Program-made: the position numbers and the translations under genes | The notes under the pieces: generated by a model | The model's input: the letters and a program-made list of their open reading frames with translations, nothing else | What the model was told of the DNA's origin: nothing | Database searches by the model: none | NCBI GenBank assembly: GCA_023053575.1 | Contig: JAKZAP010000014.1 | Location: 12,674,938-12,738,937, forward strand | Direction: 5' to 3' | Length of the DNA stretch: 64,000 bases | From: Branchinecta lynchi | Lineage: Eukaryota > Arthropoda > Branchiopoda > Anostraca > Branchinectidae | Part shown: positions 32,733-44,445 of the stretch, piece by piece | How positions within the stretch are numbered: position 1 is the stretch's first letter | How the letters are laid out: every line of letters begins with the position of its first letter

Positions 32733-34116
32733 ATAAGACTTATCAAGCCCAAGGTCCTGATTGTGAAGAAGGTGCCCTGAATTGGCCCTGAACGACCCAC
32801 AACCTGTTTTGGACAGCACATAAGTCTCCTTGTAAGGTTTGTAGGCCAAGTTCAAGGTTATATAAGTTTAAAGTTGGATACCCTCCTCCTCCTGTACTAA
32901 GCTATGGCTATGACTACACTATGCTACGACTAGGTCCTAGCTAACTTAGGCTAGCACCAGCTAGCACTGGAATCAACATAACAACAGCCAGAAAGCCAGA
33001 AAAGCCTTGAATTGGCAGAATTACCAACAACCAATGCCAAGAATGGTAACCAGAACCTTGTTTTGTTTTGAAGTGACAAGTTTCCGCCATCAACTTCACA
33101 GAAGTTACAATTCAGACGACCCTCTCTGTTGGTCGTGATGATGGTGACCGGCATGGTGACAGGTCACGGGAAATCCGTCAAAAACTGAAGAATAATTCTG
33201 ACGAAGGTTCATCTTAAATACCTTTATGCATCCAATGCTCCAGTTTCTGTTTATCTCCACGAAAGCTGCTGCTTTTCTTTATTTTTCACTGTACCCAAAA
33301 CATAAAGTTTACAAAGTCGTTTGCTCAGTTGCCGATGAAGACTGAGTTTTGACGTCACTGTTACGGGTTGTTGAACCTTCTTTGCTCAAGACCGGTTTCT
33401 AGTTTTGCTAGTAAATCAGAAATGGAAGATATTTTAATTTAAGGGCTCAGCAACTGAATAATAAGATGAATCTCAAATGGCAAAGATCAGTCTGACATTA
33501 CTATGAGCTACTCAGATGGTGAACTTCTCTCATGATCATGATGTACCGTACAAAACTGATATTGCGTAGCACCTGACCAGGGGCGTTGCAAGTGCATTTT
33601 CGGTGGGGGGCAGGGGCCAAAAAAGTACCGAATCTATCAAAATGTTTACCGAATCCTAGAAACTGAGAAGAAGAGCTTTAAATTATGGAGCAGGAAGGAT
33701 TACGTAGCAAGAATAACATTAAAGGGCAGCATGAAATACAATAGGCGAACTGGTGGCGTTTTGGCGAAGCCCAATTGCAGAATATATTGCTGGGTACGAT
33801 TGCAGTACCAGCCTCTATATATTGTACCCAAGAGAAAATTAATTCGAGCGCCGCAGGCGAAAATTTTCGAAATCACATTTTTTGTTTCCTGTTGGCTAAA
33901 ATTTAACCTTGTCTCTTACAAATTCTATCATTCACCGTGAATTAAATACCGAGACTGGGCGACGTTCTGGGAGACTGGAGCGACGTTCCGGCAGCAGTGC
34001 GCTACTGTATTCTAGTCAATATTGCCCATGATGACATAAAGTGAGCGCTGCAGGTGAGACTTTTTGAAAGTCAGCTTTTCCTGCCAAATTCAACTATTTC
34101 CATCCAGATTCTACTT
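32733..34116. other. Intergenic DNA, no assigned gene
   Basis: Short ORFs without homology. A GCTAGCAC-rich stretch lies at 32930-32970 and a hAT-like end CAGGGGCGTTGCAAGTGC with a G run at 33581-33615. The only TGACGTCA near a possible POMT1 promoter is at 33347-33354, but no transcript start can be assigned. Confidence 0.4.
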
Positions 34117-35360
34117 TTGGGATCCCAAAACGTAAGTGGAGGGATACCTATGACATCGCAAAAGTTGTCCGTCCGTCCGTCCGTCTGTCCGTCTGTCCGT
34201 CCGTCCGTCCGTCCGTCTGTAAGCACGATAACTCTCGAAGGGAATGAGATATTTTTTATGAAACTTGGTATGAGGATTGTTTGGGTCAAGGGTAAGGTCG
34301 AGTTCGTAGATGGGCTCTGTAGCCCTATATTTGGGGGTGGGGGAGGGCGTTCAATTTAAGGGACAAACAAAATATTTTTAAACAGCTAATGCGATAGTCG
34401 ATTATGGGGTAAGAAGATATGCTGAGCACGATGGTCACAATCATTTTCTCGCCGGACAAGTAGTTCGTCCGGAATCCGGCAAATACCGGAAAGTTTGTTA
34501 AAAGTAAAAGTTTCACTTGAAGTTGATTAAATGTTTGATTTAGGGGTAAGAAGACATGATGAGCACGATGGTGAAAACCATTTTCTCGCTGGACGAGTAG
34601 TTCGTCCGGAATCCGGCAAAAACCGGAAAGTTGGTTAAAAGTAAAAGTTTCATTTGAAGTTGATTAAATATTTGATTTAGGGTAAGAAGACATGCTGAGC
34701 ATGATGGTGAAAATCATTTTGTCGCCGGACAAGCAGTTCGTCCGGAATCCGGCCAAAACCGGAAAGTTGGTTAAAAGTAACAGTTTTATTTGAAGTTGAT
34801 TAAATGTTTGATTTATGGGTAAGGAGACATGCTGAACCCGATGGTGAAAACCATTTTCTCGCCGGACAACTAGTTCGCCTGTAATCCGGCCAAAACCAGA
34901 AAATATGTGAAAAGTAAAAGCTTTATCTGAAGTTGATTAGATAATATATTTAGGGGTAAGAAGAGGAGCTGAGTCTGTATATAATGATCATTTTTTACCC
35001 AGACATATAATTAGTCCGGTATCCGGTTGTACCCGCATTTTTTTTCAGTCAAAATTTTATTTAAAGTTTATTAGATTTCTTTATAGGAATAAGGAGATAC
35101 GCCGGCTTCGTTTCTGAATTTTTCTTTCTTCTGGACTAGTAGTTCGCTCGGAATTCGGGCGAAACCGAAAATTTGGCAGTAGTAAAGCAGGAAGTTTCGG
35201 TCAATATCGTCAAAATAGATATGGCTTATAGAGTTATAGATAGGTAGATAGAATATCTGAACTCGGTTTTCTCTGATGATTAGCCTGGCGAAGACAAGAC
35301 CGAATTGTCTGGATCAAATCTTAGATTTTTGGGATCCCATCGACACCTTTGGTCTTGTTA
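34117..35360 (+). mobile_element. Composite element, family A copy 2 (most complete)
   Basis: Opens TTTTGGGATCCCAAAACG, then a 40-base CCGTCCGT/CTGTCCGT microsatellite (34167-34218), then at least five ~140-bp monomers, each with GTAAGAAGACATGCTGAG, CTCGCCGGACAA and GTCCGGAATCCGGC, and closes TTTTTGGGATCCCATCGACA. Overlapping ORFs are by-products of the repeats. Confidence 0.75.
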
Positions 35361-35669
35361 ATGTTGTGAAATACCAATCCTAAAACTGGCTTAAAACTCT
35401 AGTCAAATGATGCGCCCTTCCACAAAAGAGAGAATATTACGAAAAGCACCGCAGGCAGGTTTTTCAAAACATTTATGATTAGATCTTCTTTTTGGGAACC
35501 AAAATAAAAGTAAGGACTATCGATGAAATAATAGATCAGTCCTTTTGTCTGCGACCAGTGCTTTACTCGAGCTCTTCCGAATTTGGAGGTTCGCGGTAAC
35601 TCTCGAGTCCTGGCAATTCTATCGAATAAATTACTGAATCCCACTTATTATACCGAAGAAATTTAGACT

Positions 35670-35940
35670 GATAGCATGTTCGAGATTCCTTATAAATACC
35701 ATATCCCGGCTATGATACCGAATTTTTTGGTATCGAAAGACTACCAAATAATATTTGTACCGAATAAATTACCGAATCCCAATCATGGGGATAGCTTATT
35801 CGGGATTCTGTGTAACTACCGAATCCACATAAATATACCGAATAGTACCAGCATCGAAAAATTACCAAATAATTTCAGCAAATTCTCCCACTGAATTCGT
35901 GATCGATACCGAATACTGGCTGTTATACCAAATCCAGATC
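35670..35940. repeat. Degenerate TACCGAAT array
   Basis: Around twelve copies of (A)TACCGAAT or TACCAAAT at irregular 12-30 base spacing, mixed with CCCGGCTATGATACC. A few more appear near 33625-33660 and 36120-36160. Unknown origin. Confidence 0.5.
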
Positions 35941-35964
35941 ATTACATCGAATAGATTTGTACAG

Positions 35965-36095
35965 ATAGGTTAGGTTAGGTTAGGTTATTCTTTATTTACA
36001 CAAAATAATATTAAACAACTTGTAACAAAAAAACATAGGAACTAAACAATATATCTTCAGATAAACCAGTCACCCGAGAACCTGGGCGTCCAGGT
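35965..36095 (-). repeat. Retroelement 3' tail with TTAGG repeats
   Basis: GGTTAGGTTAGGTTAGGTTA followed by TTCTTTATTTACACAAAAT. Same layout (microsatellite, then TTTATTTACACAAAA) as the LINE 3' end at 43,421, so I read it as a truncated minus-strand LINE or SINE end. Confidence 0.5.
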
Positions 36096-36216
36096 TGTCC
36101 TATTTGGGATTCTGTATGACTACCGAATCCCAGTAAATATACCGAATAGTTCTCCTGTCAAAAAAATACTGAACAAGTTTAGTAAATTTTGGGCCTCCGG
36201 CCCAAAAATTTACCAA

Positions 36217-37085
36217 ATCTCAAAAAGATGGGGAGGGGGGGGCTGTTGAGATATTTTAATAAAACTTGGCATGAGGACTCTTTGGGTCAAAGTACAGGCC
36301 AAGGTCGTAGATGAGCCCTGTAGTCCCATATATTAGGGGTGAGGGAGGGGTTTCAAATTAAGGGACGAAAATAAGTGTTTTAAAAAGCCAATGAGATAGT
36401 GGTAAGAAGACATGCTGAATCCGTATCTGAAACTAGTTTTCTCGTCGAGTAAATAGTTTGTCCGGATTCCGGCCAAAACCGGAAAATCTGTTAAAAGTCA
36501 AAGTTTTATTAAATGACCCATTTAGGGGTAAGAAGACATGTTGAATCCATAAACCACAATCATTTTCTCCGGAAAATCTTAAAAAGTGTTATCTGAAGTT
36601 TATTCGAGATTTTATGCAGTGGTAAGGAGGCATGCTGAGTCCGTAGCCTCGTAACCTATATGAAAATCATTTTCTCGCGGGCCCGGAATCCGCCCAAAAC
36701 CTGAAAACTTGTTAAAAGGTGCCGTGTATCTGAAGTTGATTATAGGTTCGATATACGGGTAAGGAGATATACTGAATCTGTTCCGACCTTTAGTTTTTTG
36801 CCGGACAAATAGTTCATCAGGAATCCTGCCGAAACCGGATATTTGGCAGAAGTAAGGCAGGAAGTTTCGATCTGTTTCGTCCAAGTAGATACGACGTGTA
36901 GGGGTAAACACACATGCTGAATCCATACCCGAACACGGTTTTCTCAGACGACTAGCCGTTGGCATTTTTCTGTTTCTAAATTCAATTGTAAAAATGTTAA
37001 TAGGTAATCGTAATAATAAAATTTTCCCGGATAGGCCGATTTATTTAAATTTTTAGGATCCCATTGAAACCTTCGGTCTTGTTCC
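36217..37085 (+). mobile_element. Composite element, family A copy 3, 5'-truncated
   Basis: Begins within the TTGAGATATTTTAATAAAAC part, has three to four monomers (GTAAGAAGACATG...GGAAAATCT), closes TTTTAGGATCCCATTGAAAC. The GGGATCCC opening and CCGT tract are missing. Confidence 0.6.
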
Positions 37086-40000
37086 TCGAGTTTCCTTCAC
37101 ATGCTCACATTTTCGTTCAAAAAAATTCAGTACAGTCACCTGCACAGATTTGACCAGATTCGACCAGCCCTAGCTAAGCCCGAATTTACCGAAACTCGTG
37201 ATAGATGCAGAAAAGGCTTTACTTCGCAGATTCGTATGAGTTGAAGACTGGCGTTTTATTGGGATTTTTCAGGTTCGGAAGGTTGTACAGAAAGCAAAGC
37301 CTTGGCTTCGAAAGCTATACTTTCTCCTTCGTAATATCTCAAGAAAAAGAAATGCAAAGGGAAGGGAGCTAGGACTCTTACCCTCCCACCGTAGACAACG
37401 AATGATTGTCCTAGATTTTTAATGCAGTTTAAGGATCTTAGGTTTTGAGTCTCACTTCACTCACGACACTTCAGTGATCATAAAATATGCTAATTGTAGT
37501 CAAGAAAAACAAGAGCTTATTTGCTATTTCCGAGAGGTTGTTTTTTCGTCATGTTTGCACGAATGTGAAGAATTCAAATACAATTTTTTGCTAGGCTGCT
37601 TCATTTTTCCATTTCCTTTACGTGCCCCTTCATAGTTTTTCGACAGTGACACTTGTCTTTCATGATTACAGAGTTTATAAACTCCAAGCTATCAAACAGC
37701 GTGGCTCTCTCGTTTTTGGGTGCAAAGTCAGTACCTGAGGTTCCCTTAGCAATTAGCCTGTCTACAGGAGACGAGATGAGAAAGCTAAGCTGTCAAATTT
37801 GAGATAGGGTGATTGGTGACGGTTTCATTGGGTTATGGCATTTTGGTGACCGAGTCCGAAATACTCCGAAACAGTCTAGGTTCGACGAAAAACATTGAAG
37901 CCTGTTGACCTGCCGAGTAGCCTGTTTAACTTTCTTATTCCCATCCACGAAATGGCTTTTTGTGACTGTTGTAGTTCATGGATGTCACAAACAATTTTGC
38001 TCTGTCGCTTTCGGAAGCAAAGCCTGGAAGCGTGGACGGCCGCGATGATATCTGCTAGCGCTGCCATCTACATGCTCGCCGAATGCACTATCTGCTGTAG
38101 AGGTACAAATTCCACAGATGCCTCTGTCGGTTCTTTTTTCAACTTGCTGAGCAACCTCCACGAGCATGGTATTCGCGAAACGAGGCAGGGATTTTTACAC
38201 AGAACGTTCAACCTAGGGGATGGCACACAAGATAATAGTCGCGTTTTTGACCGAGGTTTTGTTCACCGTTGGCTTCGCCGGTTGCTTAATTTCCACTTTC
38301 GAACGCCGTCGAAGTTCACCGTTTGCTTTATACTCTTGATGACTAACTCTTCGTGACGATGACAAATCGCCATGTACCTAGCAGAGGAGCCGAAAAGGTC
38401 ACCAGAACTGTCCTCAATGAATGCCGGTCATTGGTTGACACAGAGTTTGAGTCATCATTCGAGCGACGTTTCTCGTTCTTCCCGATGCCCACTGGCGTAT
38501 TGACTTAGTCATAAGGTATTAGTGTTTTTACTACTCCGGCGACCCTTGCCCGGTTGGCGTTTCATCAACGTTTCAGGAGAACCTGAGACGTCATTTTGGC
38601 GAAGAGTCTGAACGGTTCAGGCCTACCCGAACACGGTGTATGGCCTACTGAAGAAAGATAACTCAATCCACCCTGGTAGGTTTTTTGATTGATTGATTGA
38701 TTTACTCATATTCAACTTGACAAAAACAATATTCATTGACGAGTTCTTCTTTAAAATAGTACCACCTGAACATGGAGAAAATATTTAAATCAACTATACC
38801 TAACAAATATTCTACTACACTCAACAATTCCACCAAATAACGTTTTTCACCAAATACTCTTTACTTCTCCCATAAACTAACTATTATAATAATGTACTTT
38901 ATTTGTTTATTTCCTTAATAGCTTGTATTATACACGCTAGCAATAGCAATATAGCAATATACACGCTACTCAATAGGTCAAGAGTAGATCGAAGAATGTC
39001 GTTAAATACAAGAACTTCCAGACCGAGTATGGTCGGGGTCATGTTCAGAAGCTTTTTCCGAAACCCAGCCATACCCGACGCTGACGGAAATCTGGCCACG
39101 GAGATGATAATCAGTTATTCTCTGCTCAAAAGCTTCAATTTTGACGAGATGCCCCGCGCAGCAGTAATCAGATCCCCCTTGCACGTGGATACCCTTTACC
39201 CGGGTTGTGTGGCCGAGCGAACGAGCTCGTATCCGTGCCGGCCCCCAGTGATCGACATATCATATTTGACGGTGTAAAACGGATAAGTCAGCTAGATTTT
39301 ATTTATTTAGATAAATTATATAAATTTATACATTTCTATTATTTATATAAATAGAATGTAGCGGGCTTATCCGTTTTGCACCGTCAAACATGATTCGCAG
39401 TCAGCTTGGGCTGAAGGACTATTTATCGCTGAAGTACGAATCTCAGTTCAATCTCAGAAACCATGATGTCATCAACCCGGTAGCTACCAATGGTTATTAG
39501 CCAAGACGAAAACAATCCTCATAGACTAACTTTATGATCCTTCTAATTTCACGAAGGTAAGAGCCATTTTGGAGCTGTGACTAACCACTGGTTAGTAACC
39601 AGTAACGTCCTTCTATTGTGACAACAGAAGAACGACTGGGACACTGGGTGGATGTTTTTGCGTCGATGGCTCTGGTCCCGCCGACCTCCCGTCGAGCTCG
39701 ACGGGCATTTTGACGTAGATGCCGTCGATCTTTTTGTCATTTTCGCGTATACGGATGAACAGGTGACCGGGACATCCCGTTCAACACCGCTCCGAGGGCA
39801 GCGTTGAGCTGAACGCGGATAGAAAAAAACGTTCTGCACAGTTTGATGAAAGAAAAAATGTGGACCTTTTATGGAAATTACCAGCTCTTTTTATATTTTT
39901 AGTGGCACCCTACTGTATATAATGTAGCGTTTAACGGACAAGAAATCCTGTCGAGTAGAAAGGAGTCCTGGTCGACTGGAAAAAATTCCGTTCGTTAAAA

Positions 40001-40096
40001 CGACTAGAAAAAAGATCCTAGCGGGAATAGGAAACAAGAAGATGTAATCGGCCCAACAAAGTCGCAAAGAATTTCTGGAAGGCTTTCTGCTTATTC
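37086..40096. other. Intergenic DNA between composite elements
   Basis: Holds overlapping ORFs of up to 153 codons at 37876-38356 on both strands without recognisable motifs, a GATT repeat at 38683, and a hairpin at 39265-39388. No host gene could be supported. Confidence 0.45.
39265..39388. repeat. 124-bp hairpin element
   Basis: TTTGACGGTGTAAAACGG at the left and CCGTTTTGCACCGTCAAA at the right, surrounding an AT-rich palindromic core. A diverged relative is near 3460-3600. Confidence 0.6.
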
Positions 40097-41125
40097 AGAT
40101 CCCACAATGTAGCGACGGGATACCTTCGACTTCCGTTATTTTTCGTTACCCTTCGTTGTTTTCGAGAATCGGGAAGCGACGGGATAATATCTATGACTTC
40201 GTAAAACTTGTCCGTCTGTCAGCGCGATAACTCTCGAAGGGGTTGAAATATTTTGTTCAAAGTTGGTTCCAGTAGGTCAAAGTACAGGTCGGAAAAAGAA
40301 ACATTCAAGCTAATATGACAGTCGACGTATGGGTGAGGAGACATGCAGAACTGAACTTCAGTTTCTCGCCGGACGAACAGTTCGCCGGAATTCGAGAAAA
40401 AACAGAAATTTTGTAGGAATAAAAGATCTGCCTGAAGTTAAATAAAGGTTGATATAAATAAGGGGACAGAAACAAGCTAAATCTTTTTTTGAAGTTTCTT
40501 TTTTCGACGGACAAGTAGTTTGCGTGGAATCCGGCCAAAACTAAAGTCTTATCTGAAGTTGATTAAATATTAAAGGTTGGTTGATTGGAGTTTCATTTTA
40601 CGTCAGATTACATTCTGAATCCATATTTAAACTTTGTGTTCCAAACCGGAAATTTGGTAGAGGTAAAAGTCTTTTTCCGAAGTCGATCGCAGTGTCGATA
40701 GAGGGGTAAGAAAACATGCTGAATCCACATATGAACTGCATTTTCTCACCAGACAGATAAACCAAAATCCGGTCAAACCCGAAAATTTGGCGGAAGTAAA
40801 CAATAACAGAATCCTGATGTTGATATAATTGGTTGGTAAAGGTTGGTGTACCCGAAAAGACAAGATAAATACAGAAATACCAATTTCTCAACTCAGATGG
40901 ATAATCCGGTCGGAATTTTGGTTGAAACCGGATGTTCAACGTCTGATATTCTTTTTGCTAGGAAGTATTACCTACAGTGGATCTTGTGGTCTGCTAGGAT
41001 GATTATCAGATGGTAACGGGGTTCGGCAAAGATCGAGATCGAACATCTGCAGGACCCGATTGTCTGTCTTAGAGAGATGAACAAATATTCCCCTTTGGGA
41101 TCCCATCGAAACCTTTGGTCTTGTT
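40097..41125 (+). mobile_element. Composite element, family A copy 4
   Basis: Opens AGATCCCACAATGTAGCGAC, keeps one CTTGTCCGTCTGTCAG tract, has diverged monomers with GGACAAGTAGTTTGCG-type cores, and closes CCTTTGGGATCCCATCGAAA. Only 40 bases separate it from copy 5. Confidence 0.65.
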
Positions 41126-42177
41126 CTGTTAGCACGAGAACAAGAATTTCTCTAATGTTTCTTCCAGATCCCAAAACGTAGTGGCGAGATGCCTATGACT
41201 TCTTCAAGTTTGTGCGTCCGTCTATCTGTCTGTTACCACAGTGCCTTACGAAGGAGTTGAGATATTTCTTAAGAACTTGCTGAGGGTCCTTCGGGTGAAA
41301 GGACATATCAAGTTTGAAGATGGGCCCTGTACCCTTATACAATTCAATCAATTCGATTTATTTTCAAACCATTCAAGGACTAGCCGAATTTTCGTTTTTT
41401 TGTCAACACAAATAACCGTATCAAGACAAAATGACGTCAAACGTAAAGTGAATTAATACAGCAACAACAACAAAACAAGATACTCTTGTACAACCAGATA
41501 CTATACGTCGGGCTGGGTAGAGATTTGAAATTCAAGTTCAAGTTCTGTTTATTTCAAATTACCTTCAACATAAAGGGGCAGTTTGGCAGAGAGAGGGCTC
41601 GAGGCCAAATTAAGGGATGAACAAATATCCTGTTCAATCCAAATAGATTGTTGATTTAGGGGCGAGGAGAAATACGGAGAAATTTTGAAATAGGGGTAAG
41701 AGAACGCCTTTGACCAGTTTAATCTACCTTTCCTTTCGGACCGTTGTTCGGCCGGAATCCGACAAAAAGGAATTTCTGTAGTGCTCCTAATTTCTTGGTC
41801 AAGTGATTTAGGGTGTGGTGAAGATTTAAGCGGACATGTTGAATCGATCTTTGTTTTCCTGCTTGATTGGTAGGCTACTGCAGAAGGAATCCGGTAAGAA
41901 CGGGAAATTCGAGTTCCAATTATTATTTTTGTCTAGGTGTTCTTGTCGGTATAGGGATACTCAAGTCTGAACCTATCTATCTGTTTCTTTTACCATTAAA
42001 AGGGGAAATACATAAATTCTAATTTAAAAAATAAACATCCAGATGTTCATGTCAACTTAGGGATAATTAAACTTGGTCCATCTCGGCTAAACGGTTTATT
42101 TTAATACCATGTGAATTTTACGATCACTGTCTAATGTGGACCGGAAACTTCGGAAATCACAAAATCCTGTGAAACAT

Positions 42178-42185
42178 GTATGGTC

Positions 42186-42216
<31 letters not shown>

Positions 42217-43263
42217 ATTGGAAAAAGCCTAATACGGCCATACAACAGATTCCTGAAGCGCCAACAACAATTTAAAACACTAATAATGAAACACAAACTA
42301 TTTTCTTCTTTTCATTGCATTCAAAACGAAAGAAACTACCTCACGGATTACACTTTTATTTGTCGACTTTAAGATACCAGGGAAGAGAACACCACCAGCC
42401 ATCCCAACTAAACCCAATGAAGGAAGCTCTTGGCACTGTCCTAGAAGGTGGTCAATGGTATCTTGCCCAGTGCAACAAAGTGGGCAATTGTAGTTCTCCT
42501 CACCGACCTGTTTTCGCCTATCAAAAACTTTCTTTCTGTACCGTAATGGAAGAGAGTTAGTCCGGAGTTGGAACCATACCCTAAGTGCCTGCGCCGACAA
42601 TCCTAATTTAAAATAATATTCAAATCCAAAAGTAGTTTTTATTTGTCTATAATAAAATAGTGTCTCTGATTTATCCAGTGCTGCCTGCCAATTTTGAATT
42701 TCCTGATCCCGTAATACCTGCTCAAACTGTCGCAGCAACTGTGGCTGATCATCTGGTCCCAAACCATCGTTCCAAGCCAAAGATAAACCTGCTTTATCGA
42801 GCACGGCTTTCACTTGGAGTGGCCAAGACCGAGAACCCTTCGACTCCATTAATTCTTTATATGCAATTTTTAGTAACCTGTCTTCAGGTAACCGAACTAA
42901 CTTAAGCCAAAATCTAAGAATTTGAACTAGCCTAAGATTCCTCATAGATTGAATCCCAAGTTCACCTGCTACTGCCTGGGTATGAGTTGTTGGATGTAAT
43001 CCAATCAGTCTCTTGTAGTGAAGCAGCTGAATCGACTCCAATTGTACCGCAGCTTCGAATCCCCAAATTTCAGCTCCGTAATGAATTGTAGGAAGGATTT
43101 TTGATTGGAAAATATGTTTATGCATTTTTAGGTCTTTTAATCCCGAAACCACTGAATTTCTCAGTAAAGCCGAAGAAGTCATCCTCCCTCTTCTTTTCAT
43201 TTCAAGGAGGTGATCCTTCCAACCCCCATTCTGGGATAAAGTAACCCCTAGGTATTTAAACTT
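42178..43263 (-). mobile_element. 5'-truncated LINE fragment 1
   Basis: Minus-strand LINE whose 3' end is a TTA microsatellite (42190-42220) and whose coding part runs from 43263 to 42298. It is flanked by direct repeats of the host composite element: 41894-42177 on the left and 43264-43420 on the right. Confidence 0.75.
42298..43263 (-). CDS. LINE C-terminal ORF fragment (zinc knuckle)
   Basis: The frame is open from 43263, before the first Met at 43200: KYLGVTLSQNGGW, then AEIWGFEAAVQLESIQLL and LGIQSMRNLRL, as in the region after the reverse transcriptase of jockey/I-like elements. CPLCCTGQDTIDHLLGQC is a C-X2-C-X8-H-X4-C knuckle. Reverse transcriptase and endonuclease are missing. No frameshift was seen, so the insertion may be young. 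Confidence 0.75.
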   Translation of the reverse strand, partial: KFKYLGVTLSQNGGWKDHLLEMKRRGRMTSSALLRNSVVSGLKDLKMHKHIFQSKILPTIHYGAEIWGFEAAVQLESIQLLHYKRLIGLHPTTHTQAVAGELGIQSMRNLRLVQILRFWLKLVRLPEDRLLKIAYKELMESKGSRSWPLQVKAVLDKAGLSLAWNDGLGPDDQPQLLRQFEQVLRDQEIQNWQAALDKSETLFYYRQIKTTFGFEYYFKLGLSAQALRVWFQLRTNSLPLRYRKKVFDRRKQVGEENYNCPLCCTGQDTIDHLLGQCQELPSLGLVGMAGGVLFPGILKSTNKSVIREVVSFVLNAMKRRK

Positions 43264-43420
43264 GTAAGAACGGGAAATTCGAGTTCCAATTATTATTTTT
43301 GTCTAGGTGTTCTTGTCGGTATAGGGTCGGTAAACGGTTTATTTTAATACCATGTGAATTTTACGATCACTGTCTAATGTGGACCGGAAACTTCGGAAAT
43401 CACAAAATCCTGTGAAACAT

Positions 43421-44370
43421 GATATGATATGATATGATATATATTTACACAAAAAGCCCGAGGGCCATGGCAATACAAAACAAAATAAAAATAAATTTTC
43501 ACTAAATTACTAATAAACCTAAATGAATCTTTCACGATGCTTCATCGAAAGCTTAAGGAATCTTCCCAACTGGCGAACTCCCGAAAAACATTCATCCTTC
43601 ATTACTTTAACCAACCATTCCTCATCGTACACTCTTTTTCCAAACACTTCATCCCTCAACCCATCCAATTCACTACATTCACACATCAGGTGCAACACAT
43701 TCTCATTCATCTCCCCACACATAGGGCAGTAGTAAGGACCAATCCGACTTAAACCCCTTCCCACATACCTCCTCCTATCCCCTAGCGGTAAACAATCACC
43801 CCTCATACTTATCACCCACGCTAACTCCTCCCTATTCAACCCTGCTTTAAAATAAATACTTTCCCCCCATGTCTCTTTAGCATCTCTGTAAAACCTCAAC
43901 GAGCTAAACTTACCGACATCACACTGCCACAGCTGTATTTCCTGATCCATCAACACCTTTTTAACCACACCTGCAGCATCTCCTACTTCATGACCTTGCC
44001 CCTCCCCGTTATTCCAAAGCGAGCTAACCCCACACTGGTCCAAAATTTGTTTTATTTGGGACGCCCAAGAATCACTCGACTCATCCCGTAATGATTCCAT
44101 ATATGCTGCTTTAAGCACCCGTACTCGCGGCATATTAATAATTCTTTCCCAAAAACTCACCATATTAACCAACCTTCTATTTCTTAACGAAACTAGACCT
44201 AGATCTCCTCTCACCACTAATCCATTAATCCTATTGCTTAACCCTAGTAACCTCTTAAAATAACCTAGTTGTACTTGTTCTATTTTTTCTGCCTTACTAA
44301 ATCCCCAAATGGTCACTATATTCGATGAGTTTTCAATTATCCTTGATGTTCTAGTCGTACCATTTGCTAG
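43421..44370 (-). mobile_element. 5'-truncated LINE fragment 2
   Basis: Its 3' end is a GATAT repeat followed by ATTTACACAAAAAGCCCG. It inserts after the same CCTGTGAAACAT that precedes LINE fragment 1. The 5' boundary is about 44370, before the family Q MITE. Confidence 0.68.
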
Positions 44371-44445
44371 ACCGGAAATTAAGGACCCGATGAAAAATTT
44401 GTAGCCTGCGTATGGTAGTATGGTAGTAGTACGAAAAAGTTGCAT
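43519..44445 (-). CDS. LINE C-terminal ORF fragment, relative of the previous
   Basis: Homologous layout with the ORF at 42298: TIWGFSKAEKIEQVQL, LGLVSLRNRRLV, SWASQIKQILDQCG, and the knuckle CPMCGEMNENVLHLMCEC. The two proteins are clearly diverged, so they are different LINE families or old relatives. The first codons (44445-44387) lie in the family Q MITE and are not LINE sequence; the real coding part starts near 44340. Confidence 0.68.
   Translation of the reverse strand: MQLFRTTTILPYAGYKFFIGSLISGLANGTTRTSRIIENSSNIVTIWGFSKAEKIEQVQLGYFKRLLGLSNRINGLVVRGDLGLVSLRNRRLVNMVSFWERIINMPRVRVLKAAYMESLRDESSDSWASQIKQILDQCGVSSLWNNGEGQGHEVGDAAGVVKKVLMDQEIQLWQCDVGKFSSLRFYRDAKETWGESIYFKAGLNREELAWVISMRGDCLPLGDRRRYVGRGLSRIGPYYCPMCGEMNENVLHLMCECSELDGLRDEVFGKRVYDEEWLVKVMKDECFSGVRQLGRFLKLSMKHRERFI

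Noticed and set aside
33347..33354. TGACGTCA as a CRE in a POMT1 promoter
   Set aside because: The same or near-identical word occurs near 1126, 19629 and 41431 outside any promoter; no transcript start is visible.
35965..35990. TTAGG repeats as an interstitial arthropod-type telomere
   Set aside because: Only about four to five units, followed by the same TTTATTTACAC sequence as LINE 3' ends; a retroelement tail explains it better.
37876..38356. 153-codon plus ORF and facing minus ORFs as a host gene
   Set aside because: No domain, no splice support, overlapping frames on both strands; likely chance or decayed repeat.
42315..42905. Plus-strand ORFs over the LINE fragment
   Set aside because: They are antisense shadows of the LINE ORF at 42298-43263.
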